Shown piece by piece: positions 35,091-47,380 of a stretch of 64,000 bases of DNA. Both the position numbers and the translations under genes were made by a program. The DNA is taken from positions 73,943,475 to 74,007,474 of the forward strand of contig OY856186.1 of NCBI GenBank assembly GCA_963693315.1, written 5' to 3'. The notes below the pieces were generated by a model. The model did not search any database, was not told where the DNA came from, and worked only from the letters and a program-made list of their open reading frames with translations. Numbering within the stretch: position 1 is the first letter of the stretch; each line of letters begins with the position of its first letter. The DNA comes from Diogma glabrata (lineage: Eukaryota > Arthropoda > Insecta > Diptera > Cylindrotomidae).

Positions 35091-35746
35091 GCGAATGATC
35101 CAAATATATGCTACGAAACTGTTCAACCCATAAAAGTTCATTTGTTGAAACACTATCTTATTAATGAGTCAACGCGTTTAGTGCAATTTATCTGATTTTT
35201 GAGTCAATGTATTTAAACAACTTATCCGAGACACACGACTTATCGTCTTTTTTATTCTTGTATTTTGTTTTCTCTTAATGTGGTCCTGAATGATATGTTT
35301 TTATAAACTAGTGGTTCAAGAAATTTTCCATTTTTTTACCCGAAAAAAAACTTGACAGCTGTGATCAGCTGATTTGGATTTCAAAAACTTTAAACAGTCG
35401 TAATTTCTTGCAAATCGAGATTGTTTTGTGTTGTCTTTAAGTTGTTTTAATATAGTTGCATTATTATTATTTTTGCAGTAATTTTTAATACATAATTACT
35501 AATTTATAATTACCATGGTTGTATGTAATTTATCAAATATATACAGCAATATAACGATTTGAAGTTTAAGGAAAAAGCTCTATATATTTGCTTGTACATT
35601 TGATACAGTCAGTAGGTTGGTGAATATCAATAAACGCAGTCGATTGGACTAGAATTCAGACAGAAAAAGGGCTGGTTTTGTTGGAGGAATTTTGTCGGTG
35701 TTGGTGAAAGGTTTTGAAAATTGCAAATGTTAGTTTTGAATTCATA
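35091..35746. other. Spacer, nothing seen
   Basis: AT-rich with no ORF or repeat recognised before the satellite-bearing repeat that begins at 35747. Confidence 0.4.
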
Positions 35747-36169
35747 TTACTTCGGTCTGAAAGACCTAAGTATTACATTCATGAGCTCAAAGTGAAATTC
35801 TTACCCCCACTTTTTTTGGCATTTCTCGACGTTTTAGGACCTACTGATTCTAAAAAAGCAAAAAAAAATGTATGTCTGTCTGTCGGGCGGCCGGCCGTTC
35901 GTCATTACCTACGCTGCAGGGAAAACCGCTGGAGGGATTTCAAAATCTTTTTTTTTTAAAATAGGTATACTCAAGGGACAGGTCCGAAAGAACGCTGTGT
36001 TCGATAACTGTACCGGAAGTGTGTCAAAAAAATCATTATGTGTGTCAAAAATAGCAAATTTTGATATTTTTGGCTTAAAAAACGTTCATTTTAAGTGATT
36101 ACGAATAGGAACATTAAATTTGGAGAAATCTTGATGGTAGGGATTGGTATGTGAGATCAAAAACTAGAT

Positions 36170-36680
36170 TATTGCATTATAAGTTTGTCAAAAAAATGTT
36201 GTCAAGTGTGTCAAAAGAAAGATTTTTATTTATTTTTTTACCCAATTTTTTGGAAAAAAAAAACAAAATTAATTGTTTGTTTGAAATGAAATTTTATTAT
36301 TATTATAGAGAATTATGACATTATAAATTTGTCAAAAAAATGTTGTCAAGTGTGTCAAAAGAAAGATTTTTATTTATTTGTTTACCAAATGTTTTGGAAA
36401 AAAATAAAATTGTTTGTTTGAAATGAAATTTTATTATTATTATTGAGAATTATGGCATTATAAGTTTGTCAAAAAAATGTTGTCAAGTGTGTCAAAAGCA
36501 AGGTTTTTGTTTATTTTTTACCCAATTTTTTTAGAAAAAATTAAAAATTAATAGTTTGTATGACATTAAATTTTATTATTATTATAGAGAATTATGGCAT
36601 TATAAGTTTGTCAAAAAAATAATGTCAAGTGTGTCAAAAAATGATTTCATTTATTTTTTTAGCCAATTTTTTGGAAAAAA
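36170..36680 (+). repeat. 140 bp satellite array (four units) in copy 1
   Basis: Unit contents: GCATTATAAGTTTGTCAAAAA, TTGTCAAGTGTGTCAAAAG, a T-rich run, then CAATTTTTTGG and TTATTATTATTATAGAG. Unit lengths are about 144, 137 and 142 bp. The sequence is transcribable as a poly-T-rich repeat but has no ORF. Confidence 0.8.
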
Positions 36681-36729
36681 CGTAGCTGTTTTTATGACGT
36701 AAATGTAATTGAAAATGAAATTTGACGTG

Positions 36730-37500
36730 GAAACTTTTGAATATGTTATAGTTTTTGAAATATTTTTGGAATTTTGGAAAAGTTTTAATTTTTGATTTTG
36801 TAATAATTTTTGCAATATTTTTAGAATTTTGGAAAAAGTTTTTGATTTTGTAAGAATTTGTTGAATATTTTTAGAATTTTGAAAAATTTTTAATTTTTGA
36901 TTTTATTATAATTTTTGGAATTTTGAAAAAATTTTCAATTTTTGATTTTGTAATAATTTTTGCAATATTTTTAGAATTTTGGAAAAAGTTTGAATTTTTA
37001 AGAATTTTTGGATTCCAATTTAGAAAAAGTTTAAATATTTGATTTCATTCTAATTTTTGGAATATTTTTGGAATTTTGCAAAAAGTTTCAATTTTTGATT
37101 TCGTTATAATTTTTGCAATATTTTTAGAATTTTGAAAAAAATAGAATTTTTGAATTTTATATATAGGTATATATATTTAGAATTTCGAAAAAAGTTTCAT
37201 GTTTTGGTTTTGTAAGAATTTTTGGAATATTTTTAGAATTTTGAAAAATTTTATATTTTTGATCTTATTATGATTTTTGGAATTTTGAACAAAGTTTTAA
37301 TTTTTGATTTTGTAGTAATTTTTGCAATATTTTTAGAATTTTGGAAAAGTTTAAATTTTTAAGAATTTTTGGAATATTATCGGAATTTAGAAAAAGTTTA
37401 AATATTTGATTTTATTCTAATTTATGGAATATTTTTGGTATTTTGAAAAAAGTTTGATTTTATTTAATTTAACAATACTTTTGGAATTTTGATTATAATT
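36730..37500 (+). repeat. 50-60 bp minisatellite in copy 1
   Basis: Recurrent AATATTTTTAGAATTTTGGA and AAAGTTT...TTTTGATTTTGTAAT words with irregular spacing, at least ten units. Confidence 0.75.
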
Positions 37501-37650
37501 TTCCGGCAACGTATTGATGTTTCGTGTTAGTTTTGTAATAAATTTTTAAACAGAGATAAAAAATACTTGTACTTTAACAAAGAGTTATGTTTGATATACA
37601 TCGCTGCCCAAAACTAAAAACCATGTCCTCATAAAAGTTTTTTGACGAAA

Positions 37651-38217
37651 ACTATATTTTTTTTTGTATTTAACAAATTTAAAAAAAAAAATTTGCATGT
37701 ACGGTTCAAATTTGCAGTTCCGTGAATGTGGGCCGGCACTTGTGAAACGTTGGTCAGTGTTCTTGAGAATCCGGGCGGGAAAAGGGTAGGAAAGGCGGAA
37801 AAGTTTGAAAATTACAAATGTTATTTTTGAATTCATATTTTCTTGTGTATATAACAATTTATAAAGAGACCGACAGAGGAAGAAACCTTGCATGTATAGT
37901 TCAAATTTGTAAGAATGATTAGAGTGATTTGGTGGAGGGTTGGTAGAGTTAAATCAAATTTTAAACAAAAGTGTGGCGATATGTAAATGAATCAGATGGA
38001 TTGGCCTTTGACTGGAAATTTAAATTGTCAAATTTGTTAGCGAAAAAGAACGTATGGTTAAATTTGGATTGTAAATGGATTGGTTGGATTAGAAAGGAGA
38101 AGGATTTGGAAGACATTGTTTTCTTTGTTGCTGGTTGATGATTTGTGTTGTTTTTATTTGAACCGATTTTGATTTGAAATTGATGGGATTGGGTATCAAG
38201 CACGAGAGTTATTCATT
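37651..38217. other. Spacer, nothing firm
   Basis: Short frames only. TTGCATGTACGGTTCAAATTT (37694) recurs as TTGCATGTATAGTTCAAATT (37889), a weak ~195 bp direct repeat. Confidence 0.35.
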
Positions 38218-38775
38218 TTTTGAAAGTTTCGACAATGGGCGTTTTGTTTTATTCGTAATGATATTTTTTTTTGTTGAACAAGTTTCAACAATGGGTGACG
38301 CAATTTTTGTTGCATAAGTTGTTGTACTTGCTAATAGGTTTCAACTATCCGCGACATCAGTTTCTTTGTATCAATTGATGTGGGTCTAACTGATTTCAAC
38401 AGCTGCCGACTTCCTTTGTCTTTCTTACATCGTTTGTTGTATTTGATTTTGTGTTGATGGCAAATTCAATGAATGCCGATATCAGTTATTACCTCAGCTG
38501 TTGTATTTGATTTTATTGATAACAAATTCAACAAATGCTGACATAAGTTATTACCACTGTTATTCTATTTGATATTATATGGATAACAAGTTTAACGAGT
38601 GCCTACCCATTTCATTACATCAGTTATTATCTTTGAGAAATGAATACTATATCTATATCTATATACTATATCTATATCTATAACACATTCAACGATTGCC
38701 GACGTCAATTATTACATCTTTGATATTACATTTATAAATTCAACTATCACCGACATCAGTTCTTACAACAGTTAT
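38218..38775 (+). repeat. Degenerate 55-70 bp minisatellite
   Basis: About nine units, each with a phrase like ATTCAACAAATGCCGACATC followed by AGTTATTAC and TTGTTGTATTTGAT (starts near 38224, 38284, 38339, 38395, 38467, 38527, 38590, 38689, 38738). A TATATC run lies at 38645-38685. Confidence 0.7.
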
Positions 38776-41700
38776 TATATTCATTATATCCATAGTAGCC
38801 TGGGTTGCTCACACATCATTGAAGAATACCCTGAGCTGTTTACACATCATTGAAGAAGTATTGGCTGAGATACAGGATTGGCATGGAGAGTGGGATCAGG
38901 ACGAATCATACGGTGAGTGAAATAATTTTAATCTACTAATTGTAGTTATAATTGTGGTGGTGTTATTCAGGATGTGATGATCTTGGCTTCTTTGGCCTTT
39001 GCGGTCGTCAGAGTTTCTCTTCTCTGTTTCCTTTTTTTTCGATTATACAGTCTTTTTTGCGTACATATCTGTTCATTTGTACTGGAAAAGGGGGGATATT
39101 CCTACTTGAACTCACGAGACTGAAGTTTTTCGGATTACAACATCGCTTGGCACGCAGTCTCCCCGTTTGCTTTCCGCTAGTGGCTCACTAGTAAGTTCAG
39201 TGTTCATTACGTATTACAAAAAAATCTGATTCGTTGAAGAATTGTCGGACGCATGATGGTTGGAAACATCGTATGACGATTGACCAATGCACGAACTGCG
39301 GTCGTCTAACGGGTTGTGGTCGTTATTTTGGCAACCATAGAGATTCTTTGTTAAAAACAGCTTTTGTTATTAAATTTAAAGTTTTTCTACACAATTCGTT
39401 TGTGTTAATATTTACCTGTGGTTTTATTTCATGTAAAGAAGACTATGGACTATAAATATTTATTTTAGGTTTAGTTTAGGTACACTGTTGATATGATATG
39501 TTTGATCTCCAATGGATCGAGCTAAATTTTACAAATATTTATATCGTCGAATCTATGAGATTTTTGGTGGAGAAAATGGGCCAAACCAGAAGGAATCAAA
39601 TTCTACTTCACAAAGCTCGATCGGACTGTAATTCCACATCCAACGAATTGCACCAATTTATGTACATATTTAGAAATTTCTGGCACTGCTAAGTGGAGAA
39701 AATGTTAAAATCGACAAAAATGTTGGTTATCCAATTCTGTAAAATTTTCAAATGTTCTGTCATTGGTTGAGTATAATGATTAAGATTAATTTATCCAATG
39801 TTTCTTTTTGAGGTGGAGAAAATATGTCAATGCGTTATGCAAATTGTGTTTCGCATCAAAAGCGGAATTTTCCATTTACTTCATAGTTCAAACTTCTATT
39901 TGCAGCAATATTACCACAATCACCACTCAAATGAGGTATTTTTTTTCTTTTAAGAATATGCCAAAAATAATACATATATTACTGATGAAATTCATGGTCT
40001 ACGCGACCGACGCTGCACCCGATAATGTTTTATCGACTTCGTACTTGGAATAAAGTAGTACATATAAGTGATATAAAAACTTTGTTCTTAGAAGTTTTCT
40101 CAGAGACCAAAACAACACGATTTGACAGATGTGTATGCATACTAAAAATAGGATATGGCAATGGGTTGGAGATACTTAACTTATCTTTAAAATTACTGTT
40201 TATTGTGCGTTTTTTTCTCATTTACGTTAGAAAGCGCATATAAAATCGTTAATATCGGTGAGCCGATATCAATGATTTACGATTTCCTAAAAAAAGGAAC
40301 AGTTATTTTTTATTTCAGGATATGGTTACATAATTTAGGATACTAAGAGGCGATACATTATCACCAAGGAAAACATATAGAACGCTCTAATAACTTACTG
40401 ACAGGCGATCCTTTGGTTAAAGCAAACGATCTCGTATTATTTTTATGCAAAAACGATGTACTTGCAATTGTCAAGGCCAGTTTACTGTAGCAAAGCATTT
40501 GAAGCAAGCAAGTTAAATTTTGTCAAGTTTTGCTAACAAATCATAAACAAGGAATCTTTTTTGGAACTGAAAATTAAAAGTATATCAAGTATTCGTTCTA
40601 AAGCCTTATTCCTTTGAGTTTCGAGGATATAATATTGTATGTCTGTCGACATTATATTACAAACCACTATCTCTACAAATTAGACCTTTGATTCTTTCCA
40701 ATCGAGTCAACCGTTTATAAATAGCTATCCTTCATTTTCTAGGCACAAATACAACAAACTTGGTCTAGAGAGACTAACTCGTCTCCTCCCGTAAAACAAA
40801 ATTTAACTGATCGTCCGAACGTTAGAAGCCTTATCCTTCATGTGAACGGAAATTTTTAGCGACTGATATGAACAATATCTACCCCGGTAGATATTACATA
40901 AATCATAATATCAACCAACGTAACTGTGTATTTATTTTACTTTTGTGTAAGCATACAATAAAAGCATATATTTAGGAATAAAGTTACTTGTTTTTCACAT
41001 TGACCAGTAAAAATTTTCATATAAGAAAAAAGGAAAAAAAATATCTAAATATCTAAAGTTATTGAATTACAAAAACCGTGATATCTACCCGGGTAGATAC
41101 TGTTCACGTGAAGGTTAACATGCGTTACAAAGCAAAACTGGCTATGGGCTAGAGTGTTTCACAATAGACGCCAAGGTGCAGTGTTTCTTAAATTCACCGC
41201 TTCCAAATCCTCGCTCAAAACGAAATTCTAAGGATAAAACCATTTAAATCGTAATTTACTCGAATGGGAAATTTCACTGTTATCAATCAACAACCATATC
41301 CAATTCACGCAAAATAGGTCATGAAAACTAAATCTTAAACTAAACTAAATAACACATTTCATTGGTATCAATTTTTGAAAATAAAAAAAATACAGTTTTT
41401 CCTTTTTCCCCAAAATCGTTACAAAATTATTGAACTAAAAATCGTTCCATGTAATTTCAATTTTCTGTTGAATTTTTTATACGCATACCGTATCCAATAT
41501 GCAAAACAACAACATAATTTACATTAATTTTAATTTATTTAATGAAAAATCAAAAACATAAAATCTTGTATACATACGGCTCAGGCGATATTGTAATAGG
41601 TATGACATGTATTCCTTTTTCATTAAATTCTGTTAATATATTTTCATGATTTTCATTTTGATTTTCATATGTGATATTTTTTTTCCGAAAAAAATTAAAA

Positions 41701-43401
41701 CAACAGAATTGCGGATATTTATCTAAGTATTTTTTAAAATTACAAAATTTATTCATTTCTATTTTTTTATTATTATTATTATTTTTTATAGAACCACATG
41801 TTCGAAGAATACAGTAGTTCTTGATATCCTTAAACGAATATTTGAATGGTAATAAGAACATTATTTTCGATTGTTTTTCTATCACTTTTCCGAAAACTAT
41901 ATAAATTTAACCTCATTTTATTTTAATTACTATGCACACATTTTTTTTAATTGTTATAATTTATATATTTTTATTATTGAAATTACAACCCGCACGATTA
42001 CTGTTAACATGTTTACTATTAATGTCCTTATTATCGACTAAAATTATAAACTGAAACGAACAAAATTTAAAGCTTTTAGAGTGGACTAAATGGTGGACTA
42101 TCGGTAACTTTACTATATAATTCTTTTATTTTATTTAAATGTAGTTGAAGTAAATTTTTTTAATGAAAATAAAAAGAGGGTAGTAGAACTGGAAAATGTA
42201 GCACATTTTCATTCGATTCTGAAATAGGAGGTGGTCATGGAATGGGGTGATTTTTTTATATTTATTGTTTTGTAAAAGAAGTAACATTTATTTGATTATT
42301 CATTAAATGCTACGTCATACGAATGAAAAAGAGTTTAATGGAAAACCAAACACCAGTGTAGTATCTATTGTTAACTTTTTAATAGTTTTGATTATATATT
42401 TTATAAAATACTAATATTGTTCATGGAATGAAAATTGTATTTTGCAAATTATGTATAACTTTTATATTAGACTTAGTTTTTATTTATTGTTGAATAGGTT
42501 TTACTGTCAATGAAAAGCTTTACAAAATTCTAAAAGCTTTTTGATTGTATGTATAAAGTTGCTTGTTTGTTTTTGGATTTTGAATATGACGAGTACTTTA
42601 ATCTTGTTTGTTCTAAATTAACAATGTTTATCTATTTGAAGCTATTTTTTACTAAACAAAAGCACAATTTTTAATATGGGTTATCCGTTTCATATGTTTT
42701 TCTCGTTTGTTCCTACTTTATTAACGCACGCCTTTGGTTGAGATCATTTTTTATTATTAGAGTACATACTACTTCCAGACTTTAATATAAAGTGACCCAA
42801 AATAAGACAGTAGTGTGTCCGTATGACAGTAGAGTAGATCAAAGTAGTGTGGCCAATAGGCCATAAAATTAACTTTAATGACATAGAATTTATAACATAA
42901 TCGGACTTTATCCAAAAAAAAAAAATAATCGAACTACGGGAAAATCTGAATCTACGTCAAACAAAACGAATTGGAAATCTTTTGCACGTTGCATCATCAT
43001 CGTTTTTTTTTGCATTGTTATATCTTTAATGCATTATCAATACAATTGTTAGCCAATTTTTCAATGCAGCTGGATTACTTAGCAGCATTTTGTGTTGTTC
43101 AAACTACAGCTTTCAAATTTAAGCAAAGTTTAGTTGCTTTCGCAAACCACCAATACTAAAGACAATTTGCATCTCAAATTATTTTGTATTTAAAAGAACA
43201 GCACAAATGAAACTATTTCAATGAAATTTGATAATACAATTTATTTACACTTATAAAATTTAAAGTTTTATCTGAACATTTAAAAGTTGAAAACTTTATT
43301 GATAAAAGATCATATATCTTTTTTTTTGATTTAAATTTACATAATCATCCTTTGATTTAAAATTACACAATCCATCTCGATGGAACAAATGATCGAGTAT
43401 A
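38776..43401. other. Long unassigned region
   Basis: About 4.6 kb with no gene I can name. A possible splice-like pair lies at 38866-38922 (donor TACG/GTGAGTG) and 38971 (acceptor gttattcag). An inverted-repeat element lies at 40833-41117. A minus-strand frame of 111 residues at 41550-41885 (Asn-rich, Cys-containing) matches nothing I know. The remainder is AT-rich. Confidence 0.4.
40833..41117. mobile_element. Possible MITE with ATCTACCCGGGTAGAT hairpins
   Basis: The left part has CCTTCATGTGAAC and then ATCTACCCCGGTAGATATT. The right part has GATATCTACCCGGGTAGATA and then GTTCACGTGAAGG. The two outer words and the two palindromes are arranged as inverted copies about 285 bp apart. No ORF in between. 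Confidence 0.5.
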
Positions 43402-44172
43402 TACAGGGTGAGTTTTTTAAAAAATGCCAGGCTTTTATCTTGAGAACCATGCTAGATGGGACAAAATAACCCAAGTTGATATTTGTTAAGCGTCGAGGGG
43501 GACGTCCAATGGTAATATTGAATGACCTTGAAACTCATAAGTATTGGAGATATATGCCAAAATAGGTTTTTTTTTAAATTAGAACCTATACATTTAAGGT
43601 TTTTTTTAATTAAGTAAATCAAACTACACACTTTTCGCATACAAATTTTTTTTTGTAAATTGTACGATTTTGTAGATATGATGAAAATTGATTTGCACTA
43701 AAGCAAACGTGTCTTCGCTAAGTTTTTCAGAAAAAAAATAAAATTTCGATAAATTAAAAAAAAAACAATGAAAATCATTCATTAATTTAAATATTATTGC
43801 ATCGTGGTCTACTGCGTGAAATTGATTTTCGTTTTTTTTTTTTGATTTATTGAAATTTTATTTTTTTACTGAAGAACTCAGCGAAGACACGTTTGCTTTA
43901 GTGCAAATCAATTTTCATCACATCTACAAAATTGTACACTTTACAAAAAAAATTGTAAGCAAAAAGTGTGTAGTTTGATTTGTATAGGTTCTAATTTAAA
44001 AAAAACCTATTTTGGCATATATCTCCAATACTTATGAGTTTCAAGGTCATTCAATATTACCATTGGACGTCCCCCTCGACGCTTAACAAATATCACCCTG
44101 GGTTATTTTGTCCCATCTAGCATGGTTCTCGAGATAAAAGCCTGGCATTTTTTAAAAAACTCACCCTGTATA
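43402..44172. mobile_element. ~770 bp foldback element with TATA target duplication
   Basis: Ends CAGGGTGAGTTTTTTAAAAA and TTTTTAAAAAACTCACCCTG, flanked on both sides by TATA. The arms run inward for over 300 bp (for example GGGGGACGTCCAATGGTAAT at 43497 and its complement at 44060) with few differences. They meet near 43790. No ORF beyond short frames, so it is non-autonomous. Confidence 0.85.
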
Positions 44173-46370
44173 GTAAGACTCTCCATCTCTTATTTCTCTT
44201 TAATAATACTCATCATCGCACACCAATTAAAAATTTCCCCGTATCATCTTAACTTAACAAGCAACTTCTCTACAATACAACTACAGATAATAATGCCATC
44301 TTCCATAAATTTGTAAACAGTAATTTGTTATTAATTGATATTAGGTGATTACGCAACAAAGCAATTAACTTATAAAACGTTAAAATATTATTGACTGACT
44401 TGTAGCATACATAAATATTTTATGTTTGTTGAAATTAATTATTTTAATTTAATGACCGGAGCCGATAAAAAATTAGCAAATTATTAGCGAATTTCTTTAA
44501 TATTTTTATTTTTAGAGTAAAAATCGAAATAGGCCGTCGTTACAAATTTCGATAACTTCTCAGAAAATACTCTATGTGAAAAGAAAAGGTACTTCAGAAT
44601 AAAGAGTTGTAGAAGCTTTTTAAAATTTCTAATCATTTAACTTATTTGTATTACTGACAAAAACTTGCTCCTTAGTCCTTCCTCCATTAAATATTATCAC
44701 TTCCACTGTTCTAGATTTCTTTGGTTATAAATTTATTTATTAGAGATTCATAAATATAGTCACCTGGAAGAAAAAATTCGGCCACTACAACCTCATTTAT
44801 GCCAACTGAATCTCCGCTGCAACGTTGACATCTCATTCAGTTGTTGTGTATTCATATTTTGTTTTAGAAGGCAAGACAGCCGAATTTAAGGTTATTTGAC
44901 ATGAAGAAAAAATGGTTCAGTTAGACTAATTCGGTTGAAGCAAAAAAGACTGCAGTTTATTTTCAGTGGAGTACTGCTCAGGTTAAATTAGATGCATTAA
45001 CTCATGCCTTAAATAAATTTTTTCTGCCGTATTCCAACCCCCCCCCCCCCTTTAGCACAGTAAAAATCGTGAACTTGTAGCGCCATTTTGAAATTAAAAC
45101 TCGGTATAAAAAAAGTTCAAAAAATCGACATAACATAACATAATAATCGTCCACAACGCCATCTGGAAATATTAAACTCCATATAAAAAAATTCAAAAAA
45201 ATTTAATCAAAAACACTAATCCAATTTTTGCATATGGCAATGTTCATTATTTATTGTAAATGGCGTGAATCAGTATGGTTATGATTAAGGAGGTTTTGGC
45301 CGTATTACATACTTTGTTGATAACTCAATAGAATTCTGTTGTACAAGACTCCAAGAAATCGCCATGTTTCGGATTTTTCCAAGCGAAAAATCGGCCGAAT
45401 CAAGGAAAATGGCAGATGAAAAAATTGTAGGATTGATCAAGGACAAACGCCTTACGAAGTATAAAATATGTGGTAATCATAAAATAAACCGGCGAGGACC
45501 CAGAGACTAATAGGTTTTGTATGGAAAACAATTTATTTTTAGCAGCGTACCTTTAATGAATAGTTTTTTTGGAATCAAAATTTCTACCATTGAATTTTCC
45601 TTAATCGGACTTTATATGACAAGTTTTTCCTATACGATTATTTCCCATTATCGATCCTTTCGGTACCCTTAAAGAAAATGGTAGGCTAGGACAATTGACA
45701 CCATTAATTTTGACAAAATTAGAACAACCACAAAGCTACGATTTTTATAAATTTAAGGGATAGATTATCGGAAGAATCATTAATAATTTTGAGTACCAAT
45801 GGCACGTTATTTAGCGCGCTTGTATCACCAATAACCACACTGAAAAAGTAACGTTCTATTTCCAATCGAAATGAGGTTGTTTGAACCTCGGCACAAGATC
45901 AAATCGAAATGCCAATTTGATTCAAGAGGTGTAAAGCTACAGAACGATGTACTTGAGGCAAGTTGAGTTTTAAATTTTTTGACTTGATATGTCAAACGTG
46001 AATTTGATAGACTTTAGCTGTAAAATTAAAATGCAAATTTGAATATATATAAATTGGGTGGCTTTGAATGTATAAATTTTAAAGACATTTTTAAAATTTG
46101 ACACTGGAAATGCAATTTTTTAAACCTTTTCTGCTCAAAAAGCCCCTCTAAACGGATTGAAAGTTACGGTGTTAATATTAGTTTTTTTGATGGAACATGA
46201 TTTAAGTTGTTAAATTTTTTCTATGAAAGTATTAAATGTGTAGAAAATATAGTTGCAATGGACATGCAAAATTTGTTCTCCATATGGATATTTTCTTCAT
46301 CTTAAAAAGTCGGATGAATTCAGTAATTTAAATATTTTTCTTTAGCCAGTTTCATAAGACTAACACTAAT
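44173..46370. other. Unassigned AT-rich region
   Basis: No gene. Includes an 11 bp C run (45040-45051). Frames are short. Confidence 0.4.
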
Positions 46371-47380
46371 GTTAAAGTTAATAATGCTTCACAATGCTAG
46401 TCACTTTCGGGTCTACATGCTTTGCACTACACATGTTTCTTGCAACTGTTATTGCACATCGTGCACAACATGATCGCCTTATGATGTGCAACCAAACAAC
46501 GTAGGTGTGGGGCGGTTATCACTAAATGACTAGCAAATGGGCTGGATGAGTCGGAGATTACTCTAGCGCGCCGTCGGATTACTCTAGTGGATTAGCCAGA
46601 AGGGACCCATTCAAAAAGCCCGGTAACGAATGGAATCACCTCCAAGTGTATTTTGTACCAGCGGCAAGTAACACTACAGTGGCAGCTAACAGTAAAGGCT
46701 GGGTGCAGGCAAGAAATACCTCTGTTGAGGCGGGTTAAAGCTTCGGTGGTAAGTACCATGCCAAATGACTGTACAAGGAGTAGAGGGCATAAATGTCCAT
46801 CTCTACCATCTTTAGGCCAGTCTGAAGGGCTAGGCGCGCGAAAGGTATGTCTCCAGAGGACTAAAAGAGATTCTGGAACAGAAAGGGTTGACACCAACCG
46901 TCAAAGCAGAAAACATGAAACGACGCCGCATCATAATGCAGGTGCAATTAAGGTGACTAATGTGTCTAGCCTAGCTTAAGATTATTCCCAGACGATGTTT
47001 AGCTTGATGGAGCTGGGATAATTTGAAGTAGGGCTAATGAATCAACTGGCTAAAGGATGTGCTTATCACATAATCGGGTTTGGGGCATTTCAAACCTGGT
47101 CACGTAATGGTCAAATGACTCGTATGTGCTCTACCAAAAGTGGAAGTCGGTACACAATCACTTGTAACGAAAGTGGGGGACGGTATTCCAATTCCGACAA
47201 GGCAACCGTATTTTGCCCAAGTAGTGCTACTTAGAGCAGGGAGAAATTTCTGGCACTGCTGGAAGAGCAAACGCTGATTTAGTTATCAAAGCTAGGAAGT
47301 TTTCAGGAAGTATACGAATGAATTTGCAAAGTCTTTGTCCATGGACCTCTGCAGGCGAAACCAGAAGAATTTAACTTCGG
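46371..47380. other. GC-richer island, possible retroelement fragment
   Basis: Composition changes sharply to near 50% GC. Frames open on both strands at 46592-46979 and 47037-47234, but none reads like a known domain. Sequence such as GAGGCGGGTTAAAGCTTCGG and CTCTAGCGCGCCGTCGG looks unlike the neighbours. It could be the 5' region of a LINE or other insertion. I do not recognise the family. GAAATTTCTGGCACTGCT at 47245 also occurs at 39673. Confidence 0.4.

Larger units (their letters stand above)
35747..37650 (+). mobile_element. Satellite-bearing repeat family, copy 1
   Basis: Starts TTACTTCGGTCTGAAAGACC, itself an imperfect palindrome. Next come ATTCATGAGCTCAAAGTGAA, a TGTC run with a GGCGGCCGGCCG block (35870-35900), and CTGTACCGGAAGTGTGTCAA (36009). 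Then come about four 140 bp satellite units (36170-36680; GTTTGTCAAAAAAATG recurs at 36183, 36327, 36464, 36606). A 50-60 bp minisatellite follows (36730-37500; AATATTTTTAGAATTTTG). It closes with GGCAACGTATTGATGTTTCG and CATGTCCTCATAAAAG (37620), then diverges, so the 3' terminus is lost. No ORF. Confidence 0.8.

Noticed and set aside
41550..41885. 111-residue minus-strand Asn-rich frame
   Set aside because: It could be an upstream exon of the TOG gene or an orphan gene. There is no recognisable motif, and the composition follows local AT content.
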